Assembly: GCA_034006965.1 (NCBI GenBank)
Contig: JAVERU010000060.1
Coordinates: forward strand, 1 to 18,430
Source: Perlabentimonas sp034006965
GTDB lineage: Bacteria; Bacteroidota; Bacteroidia; Bacteroidales; Tenuifilaceae
Length of the DNA stretch: 18,430 bases
Direction of reading: 5' to 3'
The position numbers and the translations under genes were made by a program. The stretch's first letter is position 1. Every line of letters begins with the position of its first letter. The notes under the pieces were generated by a model. That model worked only from the letters and a program-made list of their open reading frames with translations, made no database searches and was not told where the DNA came from. Shown piece after piece: positions 7,720 to 15,375 of the stretch.

Positions 7720-9921
7720 TCATTGGTAAATTATATTCATATTGTCAATACGTTCAATCTTTTGCTTCATGTTATCAGTAATGATCTCAAAAGATTTTAT
7801 CCCATTATTATTCACATGGATAGTGGCTTCAATTCTTTTATTCGTGTAGCTAAGCGTTGAGGTATGGATGCTAGCGTTAAGAATTATTTGGGTGTCAGCA
7901 AACAGATCCGTATCTCCATCGTACGTTAAGCTATACTCTCCGCTTTTGTAAAGTTTGAAGGGTGCAATAAAATCTTGTAGCAACAGCTTTGAGTAGGGGA
8001 AAACAAGGTTAACTGGAAAAGTATCCTTTATGCAAAGCTCTTTATAGTATCCAAAGCATACTTTATAAGCGGCAAGATAAAAATAGTAAAGCATTGATTT
8101 TCTGCTGCCCTCAAAATGCGTAAAATATAGCATTGATTTATCTACCTTAAAGTAGGCTCTCGATTGCGATTCTTTGCACTCAATGTATTTGTTGAGGAAG
8201 TAGTCCAGTTTTACTTCCCATTCAACAGTTTTATCTTGGATCCCAGCAACCTCAAACCGTAACTTCTCGCCGGGTATAAAATAAAACGCTTTACGCAGAG
8301 AGGGGTGAATCTGTATGCTTGATAGCACATCACCTTTTTGGGGGATTGCGGTTGTTCTTAACTCAAGAGTGGTTCCATCCCTAAGGATATAGTTACTAAT
8401 TGGGTAATCAATGGTTCGAGAGCCAATATGGGGTGTTTCTTGGAGCTGAAAATGAAGGTGTGGGTAGGGTGAATTGCCCGAATTACCGCACTTACCCAGC
8501 AAATCATTACGTTTCACCTTTTGACCCACTTTAACCTCTATCGATTTGGGCTTCAGATGGCTTAGCTTGGAGTACAGATAATCTGAATGTTTTATTACTA
8601 TGGTGTTTCCCCAGTTGTGCTCTAGGTTTTTCTCCCCAATGACGTTGTCGGCAACATCATCTATAATCTCCTCAATTATTCCATCCGCAGGAGCAACAAT
8701 GTTTTTGTCGTAGCAATAGTAGTCATCAGGGAAATCACCTGAATTTTTATAGGTCTTTCCTTCGTCATCAATCATTTCAAAATCCCAAGCATGCCGCCAG
8801 CTATTCTTATGCGTGTACTCCCCATTGTGTCCTTGGGTCACCACCCACTCGCCAAAGAATGGGAGATGAATAGGGTTTGGCGCATCCTTGCCAAATCTTT
8901 CCATGTAATTAATGAAGGAGTAGAGGTTCTTTTCAGGTGAATTTTGCTGTATGTAAACAGGGTGTAAATTAGCCCTGTTATTCACTCTGAATTTCAGGAC
9001 GTAAAGAAAAGTTAGGGCAATAAGGTTAAAAGGCAGAGAGTACACAGGCAAAAAGTAAGGAGCCAGTAGGGAGCTTAAGCTGATGGTGACAATGGCAACC
9101 ACTGGCACAATAAGCACAACCCCCAGATAGGAGTTTCGATTAGCCACTAGAAAAAAGCCTCCTAAGGCTATGGCTGAGAGAATGTAGTTGAACCCAATGT
9201 AACTGTAATGAACCTCGGAAAATTCTGCTCCAATCAGCATGTAGAAAAGGTAGGCGGTATAGAAACCAATCACCGAAAGGGTAAAACCTATACGGGAGTA
9301 TATAAGTAAACCCACAGCCAACACTATACCAGTTAATACATTGTACTGAAAAAGTATGGCTCCAAGCGAAAGGAAATAGCTCCTGATGGAGCTGGGTAGC
9401 GGTATGCTATTCCACCACTCATACAAACTAACAAGACCACCTCCTCCAACTATATATAAATCGTTAAGGGTATAAATTCCCCTCTCATTTAGGCCAAGCG
9501 CCATAAACTCACGCGAAGCCAGGGTCATTGCCCACAGAGAGATCACGAAAGGAATGCTTAGGTAGGGTAGTGCGTACTTACCAATAATCCCTTCGAGCGA
9601 CACAGAAATGAATAGCGTGAGAATCGCCGCAAGGAATACAATTAACAGTAGTAATAGCCCCGGTTGAAAATAAATTCCTAACCCTAAACCAACAAGTAAG
9701 GAGTTGAACCCGTAGAAGCCCTGACTAATTTTGTACTTATCGAAACCAAGCCAGTAAGCAATGGCATTTGTTGTAGAGATTGCAAAAAGGCCAAATAAAC
9801 CTGTATAAAAATCTACAAATGTTGTCAGAAAGAGAAGGATGGCAAAAGTTTTTTTATTTGAGAAGAAAACCTGCCCATAGCTATTTAGTATGCTATTAAT
9901 GAACCATTTTATGCCCTGCAT
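7720..9921 (-). CDS. Urea-transporter-like membrane domain fused to M23 peptidase domain
   Basis: This is a 733-residue fusion. Residues 1-313 carry about ten hydrophobic helices with urea-transporter (UT, SLC14-like) features: NSYGQVFFSNKKTFAIL near 13-29, GFYGFNSLLVGLGLG at 68-82, and QYNVLTGIVLAVGLL at 192-206, which are the two internally repeated half motifs. Residues 350-500 match the M23/LytM fold: a HAWDF segment (H377, D380), IVAPADGII (408-416), a WGNTIVIKH strand, SKLSHL (H455), a GxVGQKVKRNDLLGKCGNSGNS-like stretch ending at 483, and PHLHFQ (H488, H490). The first zinc site reads H-x-x-D instead of the usual H-x-x-x-D, so catalysis is uncertain. Residues 520-733 form a beta-rich domain I do not recognise. 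UT-M23 fusions are, to my memory, known in Bacteroidetes. It is last in the run that begins with the PqqD-like gene (47-base gap). Confidence 0.8.
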   Translation of the reverse strand: MQGIKWFINSILNSYGQVFFSNKKTFAILLFLTTFVDFYTGLFGLFAISTTNAIAYWLGFDKYKISQGFYGFNSLLVGLGLGIYFQPGLLLLLIVFLAAILTLFISVSLEGIIGKYALPYLSIPFVISLWAMTLASREFMALGLNERGIYTLNDLYIVGGGGLVSLYEWWNSIPLPSSIRSYFLSLGAILFQYNVLTGIVLAVGLLIYSRIGFTLSVIGFYTAYLFYMLIGAEFSEVHYSYIGFNYILSAIALGGFFLVANRNSYLGVVLIVPVVAIVTISLSSLLAPYFLPVYSLPFNLIALTFLYVLKFRVNNRANLHPVYIQQNSPEKNLYSFINYMERFGKDAPNPIHLPFFGEWVVTQGHNGEYTHKNSWRHAWDFEMIDDEGKTYKNSGDFPDDYYCYDKNIVAPADGIIEEIIDDVADNVIGEKNLEHNWGNTIVIKHSDYLYSKLSHLKPKSIEVKVGQKVKRNDLLGKCGNSGNSPYPHLHFQLQETPHIGSRTIDYPISNYILRDGTTLELRTTAIPQKGDVLSSIQIHPSLRKAFYFIPGEKLRFEVAGIQDKTVEWEVKLDYFLNKYIECKESQSRAYFKVDKSMLYFTHFEGSRKSMLYYFYLAAYKVCFGYYKELCIKDTFPVNLVFPYSKLLLQDFIAPFKLYKSGEYSLTYDGDTDLFADTQIILNASIHTSTLSYTNKRIEATIHVNNNGIKSFEIITDNMKQKIERIDNMNIIYQ

Positions 9922-9968
9922 TGATGCTTCAGATTATTGACTAAATGTAATATTACCACCTACATTTT

Positions 9969-11315
9969 TTACTTTAGATGCTCTGGAATTTGTTCAAGAT
10001 AGTTCATCGTTTCAAGATTCTCAGCTTTTTTGATAATGTGAGCATTGCCTTGTGGATCAATCAGCACAACGTTTGGGCGAAGGGTAATGAATTGTAACCA
10101 CTGGGTATTATTGTAAGCACCTATGCGCTTAATTACGTAGTGGTCCCCTTTTTTAAGAAGTGGAAACATTACGCTACTCCGCACCAAATCTATGTTCATG
10201 CAAAGCGGTCCATAAATGGTGGTATCTTCGGTTTGCTCCGATGTTGGTTGTGCAGGGCGAATATCGTGCTCGTACCAAAAGGCGGTGAAAAGTAGGTTAA
10301 CGCCAGCATCAATAATAGTGGCGCGCCTTCCATCGGCCAAACGCTTATTGGCGACAACAGTCCCCATTAAATACCCTGCATCGTCAATTAGAGCACGTCC
10401 TGTTTCGAGTATGAGCAGCGGTAGATTCTCCGGCTTAATCTCCGATTTCATCAAGGCAGAGGTGATGGCCTCGGCAAAATCGTCGAAGGTTGGCGTGGTA
10501 TCGGTGCCAGGATAAAATGCCCCTCGTAGGGTATTTTTAGAAGCGAAGCCACCCCCCATATCGATGTACTTAATATAATGCTTATGCTTTCTTTCCAGAC
10601 CAAGCGCTAGGTCGGCCAGTTTTGTGGCGGCTATACTATAGGCACTAGCAGTCATCATATAAGTTCCAATATGCGTGTGGAGACCCACCAAATCCATCTT
10701 TTTGCACTGCATTATTCGGTTAAGAGCATCCCAGGCTTCGCCGTTTTCGTAGTTAAATCCAAACCTATCCCACTGCGGGTAAATGCCGGTATCCATATTA
10801 ACCCGAATGGCCACCCTTGGACGTTTTTGGGTGGTTTCCGTAAGCTTTATTATTTCGTATAGCTCATCAAAATGGTCGATGTGAATAAGTGAACCATTCT
10901 CAATGGCCTTGGTTAGGTCGGCAGTGGTTTTGTACGGCCCGTTGAAAATGATTTTTTCGCCCGGCACTCCGTTGGCAATGGCCTTGTCGTATTCAAAACC
11001 CGAAACCACCTCGGCCCACGATCCTTCCGAATGGAAAACCTGACAAACGGCATTGAGATAGTTGGTTTTGTAGCTCCAGGCAAACTGCACCTTAGGATAT
11101 CGCGATGAGAATGCCCTATAAGCATCCTTGTATGTTCTTCGGATGGTCGTCTCGGAAATGGTGTAAACTGGGGAGCCAAATCTGTCTATCAACTCTTTAA
11201 CCGGAATTCCTTCAACGTGAGTTATGGGCTCAAGACGTGTTGGAATACCAAACTTACTGGGAAGACCCGCATTTATTTTCTGAATTACCGGGCGTTCAAA
11301 TGGCAGCTTTTCCAT
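9969..11315 (-). CDS. Fold-III PLP-dependent amino-acid decarboxylase (DapDC/ODC-like)
   Basis: This 448-residue enzyme has the alanine-racemase barrel plus C-terminal beta domain arrangement of diaminopimelate/ornithine decarboxylases. The PLP lysine is K83 in WSYKTN. HTHIGTY (213-219), the phosphate-binding MGGGF (253-257), ETGRAL (304-309, canonical EPGR) and GPLCMNID (369-376, with catalytic Cys C372) follow, then AYNN (400-403) at the position of the conserved Tyr. The acidic residue that normally follows the catalytic Cys (CE in DapDC, CD in ODC) is Met373, so ordinary diaminopimelate or ornithine specificity is doubtful. I therefore avoid the name lysA. It has a roughly 40-residue N-terminal extension. 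It lies 40 bases after the ATP-grasp gene and 47 before the UT-M23 gene, which suggests one transcript. A carrier-bound or peptide-bound substrate is possible but is inference. Confidence 0.82.
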   Translation of the reverse strand: MEKLPFERPVIQKINAGLPSKFGIPTRLEPITHVEGIPVKELIDRFGSPVYTISETTIRRTYKDAYRAFSSRYPKVQFAWSYKTNYLNAVCQVFHSEGSWAEVVSGFEYDKAIANGVPGEKIIFNGPYKTTADLTKAIENGSLIHIDHFDELYEIIKLTETTQKRPRVAIRVNMDTGIYPQWDRFGFNYENGEAWDALNRIMQCKKMDLVGLHTHIGTYMMTASAYSIAATKLADLALGLERKHKHYIKYIDMGGGFASKNTLRGAFYPGTDTTPTFDDFAEAITSALMKSEIKPENLPLLILETGRALIDDAGYLMGTVVANKRLADGRRATIIDAGVNLLFTAFWYEHDIRPAQPTSEQTEDTTIYGPLCMNIDLVRSSVMFPLLKKGDHYVIKRIGAYNNTQWLQFITLRPNVVLIDPQGNAHIIKKAENLETMNYLEQIPEHLK

Positions 11316-11355
11316 ACTTACATTATTAAAAATAGGTTTTTGAAGTTAGAACGAG

Positions 11356-12402
11356 CTAAAGCTCTCCTAGTGTTGAAAGTTTTTCAAACTCTTTGATACC
11401 ACAAATCATATCGTACGAGTATCTAATAAACATCGTACCGATGTCGTATTTAGTATATGGTTTCACCTCTTGCCCAAGGGCAAGTTGAACCAGGGCTTCG
11501 GGTAAATTCTGTCCAGCCCCAACAGCTAGGTAAACCCAAGCTGGCAGGCGGGGGTTTATTTCAATTAGGTAGAGTTCATTTTTTGAGGTCCTAATTAGTT
11601 CCAGCTCCATCCCTCCGCGCCAATGGGTTTCACCAATTATTTTATGTGTAAGGTCAAGCATCGATCTGTCATCGAGCGTTATCCCTCCCCAGGCTTTACC
11701 CTTATCGGTAATGTATTGCTTACGCATAGGCACAGCGCCAATTGTATTGCCCTTACCATCGCCAATTGCAACCACATTTACCTCTGTACCCTTTACAAAT
11801 TCCTGAATGATAATTGGCAAGCCCCACTTGGCTGCAATCTTGTGAAAATACATTTTTGCCTGATCCTTATCATTAGCAATATATGCATCGTAAAATTTAC
11901 CCTTTACAACATAGGGGAACTCAAGCTCATCATTTAGGTTGTTAATTTCTGCTGCACTAGCAATTGGTTTGCTAAAAGGTACTTTTACGTCATACTTTTC
12001 GCCAAACTCGGGTAGATTAGCCTTATGCCTTTCTTCAAATTGTTTTAGCGTTGGCAAAAAGGTGTTTATTCCCATTGATTTTAATAGGTCAGCGGACCTC
12101 ATGAACGCATAAAGTTCAGCATCGAAATTGGGGATAAGCACATCAATTTTTTCAATGGTATTGATATACCTAATGCGATTCATTAGAGAATCAACTCCAT
12201 CGGATGGATATGGAACTTTGTAGGTTTTATCAACCAGATTGTGCATATACGCACCTGGTTCAAGGTTTTCGTAGGCAAGTCCAACTATTCGGGGTTCGAA
12301 TAGTTCCGATTCCTTGATGCCCCTTATTACAGGAATACCAGGACCTGGGCTGTCGATATTGTTCAATCCCGAAAGGGCAACGGTTATCCTCTGCTTACTC
12401 AT
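11356..12402 (-). CDS. CarB-like ATP-grasp ligase
   Basis: This ligase is 348 residues long if it starts at the ATG at 12402. The frame also allows a TTG three codons upstream (12411), but the ATG sits in ATGAGTAA across the PqqD-like stop codon, a typical coupling arrangement, so I prefer it. Residues 1-110 form a Rossmann-like preATP-grasp domain (VALSGLNNIDSPGPGIPVIR near 8-27; VLIPNFDAELYAF at 88-100). The ATP-grasp core shows PYVVKGKF (163-170, nucleotide-binding Lys), IIIQEFVKGTEVNVVA (197-212), GGMELELIRT (263-272) and LYLIEINPRLPAW (277-289) with the Mg-binding Glu/Asn. The layout resembles carbamoyl-phosphate-synthase-like ligases, which join a carboxylate to an amine through an acyl phosphate. 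The substrate is not evident. Its partners, a PqqD-like protein and a PLP decarboxylase, point to modification of an amino acid or peptide. Confidence 0.82.
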   Translation of the reverse strand: MSKQRITVALSGLNNIDSPGPGIPVIRGIKESELFEPRIVGLAYENLEPGAYMHNLVDKTYKVPYPSDGVDSLMNRIRYINTIEKIDVLIPNFDAELYAFMRSADLLKSMGINTFLPTLKQFEERHKANLPEFGEKYDVKVPFSKPIASAAEINNLNDELEFPYVVKGKFYDAYIANDKDQAKMYFHKIAAKWGLPIIIQEFVKGTEVNVVAIGDGKGNTIGAVPMRKQYITDKGKAWGGITLDDRSMLDLTHKIIGETHWRGGMELELIRTSKNELYLIEINPRLPAWVYLAVGAGQNLPEALVQLALGQEVKPYTKYDIGTMFIRYSYDMICGIKEFEKLSTLGEL

Positions 12403-12643
12403 AATCCTCAACTAGTTGAATTTGTTTTAACGTTGCCACAAAATCATAGTAGTAGCGTTCAAATGAGGATGCGTCCACATCATATTTGGTGGTAAACGCA
12501 GAATTTATATCGGCAAAGGGAATGCCTTGTTTTATCATATTGAGCAACTCCATCCCAATGGGGTTAAGGGTGTAGGAATCACCTGTAGATGGGTCGAAAA
12601 TAAATCCCGTTTCGCTTATGGCTACATTCTTTTTAAACTTCAT
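12395..12643 (-). CDS. PqqD-like small protein (RiPP recognition element type)
   Basis: The 82-residue sequence fits the PqqD family in length and pattern: a beta strand with GFIFDPSTGDSYTLNPIG (13-30), then a helix (ELLNMIKQ), then GIPFADINSAFTTKYDVD (40-57), and a final helix ending in L..IQLVED. In this family the consensus reads roughly 'l.d..tg..~LN..g..iw.l..g.t..ei...l...ydvd......d...fl..L...glv'. PqqD-type domains bind leader peptides and hand them to a modifying enzyme. It is the first gene of the run, preceded by a good AAGGAG site, and its end overlaps the ATP-grasp start by 8 bases. No precursor peptide gene is recognisable nearby, so its partner peptide is unknown. Confidence 0.82.
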   Translation of the reverse strand: MKFKKNVAISETGFIFDPSTGDSYTLNPIGMELLNMIKQGIPFADINSAFTTKYDVDASSFERYYYDFVATLKQIQLVEDYE

Positions 12644-12645
12644 AC

Positions 12646-12651
12646 GCTCCT
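12646..12651 (-). promoter_or_regulatory. Shine-Dalgarno site of the PqqD-like gene
   Basis: On the minus strand the sequence reads AAGGAGCGTATG, so AGGAGC ends two bases before the ATG at 12643. This supports the chosen start and makes the PqqD-like gene the likely first gene of its operon. Most neighbours lack so clear a site. Confidence 0.6.
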
Positions 12652-12774
12652 TTTTGTTTTAATTTCAACCTGATTTTGGTATCGTACCAACAAGCAAATT
12701 GTATAATATAATCTAAAGACGAATCATTCGGTATTTTGGTTGTAACAGATGGAAAACTATTTTGGGAATACGAT

Positions 12775-12918
12775 TGTCCGCTAACGGCTGGGGGTTTGAG
12801 CAGTGTGGGAGAGCGAGCAACGATTTCGTGGGGGGACAAAATTGTACCGAACGTGCTAACCCGTTCCGAGTTCCCAGTATCAACCCACAGTGGGTACACC
12901 CCTTGCTGTAGGCAGTGC
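12775..12918 (-). repeat. Long imperfect palindrome (attC-like) after the nuclease gene
   Basis: The element begins four bases after the nuclease stop codon. Read on the minus strand it starts gcactgcctacagc and ends gccgttagcggaca. Its arms are complementary but imperfect: 12791-12809 pairs with 12884-12902 at 14 of 19 positions. Smaller stems sit inside, such as acccac/gtgggt at 12884-12896 and gaacg/cgttc around 12849-12866. It is much more GC-rich than the flanking genes. The GCCTA start and GTTAG end recall integron attC core sites. A second element with a similar start and architecture lies at 17847-17987. The palindromic structure is seen; the mobile-element reading is inference. Confidence 0.5.
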
Positions 12919-12922
12919 TTTT

Positions 12923-13702
12923 TTATCTAGGTGTTACTTGCCAAGTAATTGTGTCAAAATTAAAATCAGTAAACAACTCACTACTGCTTATAACTCTAAC
13001 ATCCCCGTGTCGTGTCTCCTTGCTAAAATTATAAACTCGGTAAATAAATGCAGAATCTTCGTAATCTTCAAAAAAGTGCTTTTCATTTTTACTCATATAG
13101 AATGGTTGATTGAAACCACCGCTTGTAGTCTTAACTTCAATATAACGTGGTGAGCCATTATCATTTATTGAAGAAATATCATAGCCCAAACCATCTCCTT
13201 GCAATCGATTCAAATGCTGAACATTTTGCATTGCTGTGGCTCTTTCTATAGACAGTGTTTCTACTAAACGGTCGACTTCAAATTCTAGAACAAATTCTTC
13301 GCCTTGGTCGCCTATTTCATTATTTCGGCCTCTTGCTTTCTCCCAATCAACTTTATGTGCAATAAAGCGTCTTGTTTTTTCCTTTATTGCTTTCACTTCT
13401 GCGGGTTGAATAACGGATTGTGAAATAGGATTTATCAGGGAGAATTTGGCTGGGCGTGAACCTTTATTAACTACAAATCCTTCATCGTAGGTTTTTATTG
13501 TTTCTTTTTGGTGAGCAACAATATTTCCTATTCGTTGAATAATCAGAGTTTCTTTTCGTGTTGTCGAGGGCATATTATCCTCTTCACTAAATTCTAAAAC
13601 TGTGTGTAGAAGTTTTTTTACTTCTGATGTGTTTAATTCACCATATACTGTTAATAACGGTTTAATTGCCCGTCTTATCTGTGCTTCTGTATGTGCTGCC
13701 AT
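12923..13702 (-). CDS. DUF3883-type restriction endonuclease of an R-M system
   Basis: This 259-residue protein has an N-terminal region (5-95) with the pattern of a winged-helix/Mrr_N-like DNA-binding domain (IKPLLTVYGELNTSEV, RKETLIIQRIGNIVAHQ). Its C-terminal region (125-255) matches the DUF3883 or NO-VEIN-like PD-(D/E)xK fold: GDQGEEFVLEFE (131-142), then GLGYDISS (172-179) and RYIEVKTTSGG (186-196). D175, E189 and K191 form the predicted nuclease triad. It sits 9 bases after the adenine methylase and has an AAGGA site before its ATG. This pairing makes a type II restriction enzyme the best reading. The recognition site is unknown, and the sequence is AT-rich relative to neighbouring biosynthetic genes, as is usual for transferred R-M systems. 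Confidence 0.82.
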   Translation of the reverse strand: MAAHTEAQIRRAIKPLLTVYGELNTSEVKKLLHTVLEFSEEDNMPSTTRKETLIIQRIGNIVAHQKETIKTYDEGFVVNKGSRPAKFSLINPISQSVIQPAEVKAIKEKTRRFIAHKVDWEKARGRNNEIGDQGEEFVLEFEVDRLVETLSIERATAMQNVQHLNRLQGDGLGYDISSINDNGSPRYIEVKTTSGGFNQPFYMSKNEKHFFEDYEDSAFIYRVYNFSKETRHGDVRVISSSELFTDFNFDTITWQVTPR

Positions 13703-13711
13703 TATTATTCC

Positions 13712-14911
13712 TTAATAATTCGTAATTAAAAGGTGTTCAACGTTCTTGTCGTTTCTATTCATAAAACTAACAAGGTAAGTTTTGTCAAATGATTTGATAT
13801 TTAGTCCTTTATTGTCATATAAACTAAAGATGAAGTCGGTATTTTTAATGATCATCATCCATTTTGCCTTGCATTTACTAGTTAGATAATCTGCAAGTCT
13901 TTGTTGGTCTGCTTTTGTAAACTCATTTTTTGCATAGGTGCTAAACTCACTATCATATGGCGGGTCAAGAAAAATGAAATCATTTTTTGTTGGTTGGTGA
14001 GCATTAAAAAATTCTTCAAAGTCTAAATTTTCAATAGTTGTATTATCAAGTAGTGATTTTAATTCTTTAGACCTTAAGTAATCAACTTTCTTTAAAAAGT
14101 TTTTTCTGTTGTAAGCAATCCCACCGTAAGGAACATTAAAGTCGCCCTTAGAATTATAGCGAAACATTCCACTATAAGCAAAATTTCTGATGAATAGGAA
14201 AATTGCAGATTTAAATGCACCATTGATTCTATATTTCTTGGTGTTATTGTAAATATGTCGGAAGTGCATATAAAAAGCACTTTTCAATGCTGTTTCAATA
14301 TTATCTAAAATGTCATTGTCAGGAAGGACATTTTTAATACGCTCAAGTTCCTTCATTCTCTTAATTTTCCTGATAAGATTAATTTTGATTTCTTTGATAA
14401 AATTTTCAATATTGAAATTGAACATTGTTGAAAACATACCATTGAATTGGTCTGAGTGAGTTAAAATAAACTCAAATAAAGTGTCTTTCAGCTTGGTGTC
14501 CTCAATTTTGTCTTGGGAGTATTCTTTGTAAGTCTGAATAAAAAATATTGCGTTATTTTCAATTACAGTCGTCAACAAATCCCAATTGTGAATTATCTCG
14601 TCAAGTGCTTTGAAAAAAACTTGTCTGTCACCATTTGTAATACTCTGGTATAGGCAAATTAATTCTTCTGATTTGTCGTTTATGTAATAGTTGTCGGCTT
14701 GAATTGCTGTATAAACTGCTCCACCTCCTACAAAAGGTTCGTAATAGTCGGTAAATTTTTCTGGTAGGTTTGGTATTATGTATTTTAGTTCTTGTTCTTT
14801 TCCACCTGCCCATTTTAGTAGGGGATACAGTCGTCTGGCTTCAATGTAGTTGCCTTTGCCAAGTCCGATTTGATTGTAAGTTTCAACTGGTTCTGCTACT
14901 GTATTTTTCAT
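13712..14911 (-). CDS. D12-class (Dam-type) N6-adenine DNA methyltransferase
   Basis: The 399-residue enzyme carries motif X LLKWAGGK (31-38), the SAM-binding motif I YEPFVGGGAVY (57-67), RYNSKGDFNVPYGG (251-264), which is typical of Dam/DpnIIA-like enzymes, and catalytic motif IV FLDPPYDSEFSTYA (314-327). The ordering X-I-TRD-IV places it in the alpha/D12 class. It is about 130 residues longer than E. coli Dam; the extra length falls in the 100-240 target-recognition region and is Lys/Asn/Ile-rich. It methylates adenine in an unknown short target to protect DNA from the nuclease encoded next. GGAG lies just two bases before the ATG. No controller (C) protein gene is seen upstream. Confidence 0.9.
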   Translation of the reverse strand: MKNTVAEPVETYNQIGLGKGNYIEARRLYPLLKWAGGKEQELKYIIPNLPEKFTDYYEPFVGGGAVYTAIQADNYYINDKSEELICLYQSITNGDRQVFFKALDEIIHNWDLLTTVIENNAIFFIQTYKEYSQDKIEDTKLKDTLFEFILTHSDQFNGMFSTMFNFNIENFIKEIKINLIRKIKRMKELERIKNVLPDNDILDNIETALKSAFYMHFRHIYNNTKKYRINGAFKSAIFLFIRNFAYSGMFRYNSKGDFNVPYGGIAYNRKNFLKKVDYLRSKELKSLLDNTTIENLDFEEFFNAHQPTKNDFIFLDPPYDSEFSTYAKNEFTKADQQRLADYLTSKCKAKWMMIIKNTDFIFSLYDNKGLNIKSFDKTYLVSFMNRNDKNVEHLLITNY

Positions 14912-15375
14912 TCTCCAAAGTTAAATTTTTAGTTTCGTCTATTTGCCATGTTGTCCGAAAAATTGTCGTTGGTGCTGTCATTTAGCATTGCCAAAAACTT
15001 ACCATATTTTAGAAAATGGTTATACCTGCAAATCTCAAGTTACCAAATAGAACACACATACCCAGCAAAGAGCATTTGACGTTCAAATGTGTATAAACTT
15101 GCGGTATCCCCTTCAAATTTTTATCAATATCATAACAATTTCTTTTAGCTAAGGGCTTTTATTTTAGAAAGTCCATGGCGTTTCGGTGTCCTTTGGGCTT
15201 TCTAAAAGTCATTTTTTGACAATAGGATATTATTGCACAAGGATTAGCCTCTATCATCAGGCAAGCCAAAAGGCTTATAAAGCATGGCGGTCTAATCGCT
15301 TGGGTAGCAAATAAACGGTCGTACAAAAAAAAGGAAATACTAGGCAAGGGTGCCAATATCCTAAAAAAGAGAATA
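14912..15375. other. 464-base gap with two inverted repeats, no convincing gene
   Basis: The stretch upstream of the methylase gene is AT-rich and has no ORF I believe. Two structures stand out. A perfect 7-bp inverted repeat with a 3-base centre, catttga/cgt/tcaaatg, lies at 15073-15089 and could be an operator. A 13-bp hairpin with one G-T pair, ttttagaaagtcc (15162-15174) with gggctttctaaaa (15195-15207), flanks a 20-base loop. The second could act as a bidirectional terminator between the R-M pair and the hypothetical gene, though its T-rich ends are part of the stem. Neither function is demonstrated. Confidence 0.45.

Noticed and set aside
9969..11315. Naming the decarboxylase lysA
   Set aside because: The residue after the catalytic Cys and the EPGR motif differ from diaminopimelate decarboxylase, and the neighbours do not suggest lysine synthesis.
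12395..12411. TTG at 12411 as the ATP-grasp start
   Set aside because: The ATG at 12402, overlapping the upstream stop codon as ATGAGTAA, is a more usual coupled start; the TTG only adds three residues.
12633..12899. An 88-codon minus-strand frame (GTG start) overlapping the PqqD-like start; considered as a precursor peptide gene
   Set aside because: It runs through the GC-rich palindrome and the AT-rich PqqD promoter region, with no coding-like composition, no leader-like sequence and no RBS.
15159..15356. A 65-codon minus-strand frame in the gap upstream of the R-M pair
   Set aside because: It spans the 13-bp hairpin, has no RBS, and shows no recognisable protein pattern; more likely noncoding.
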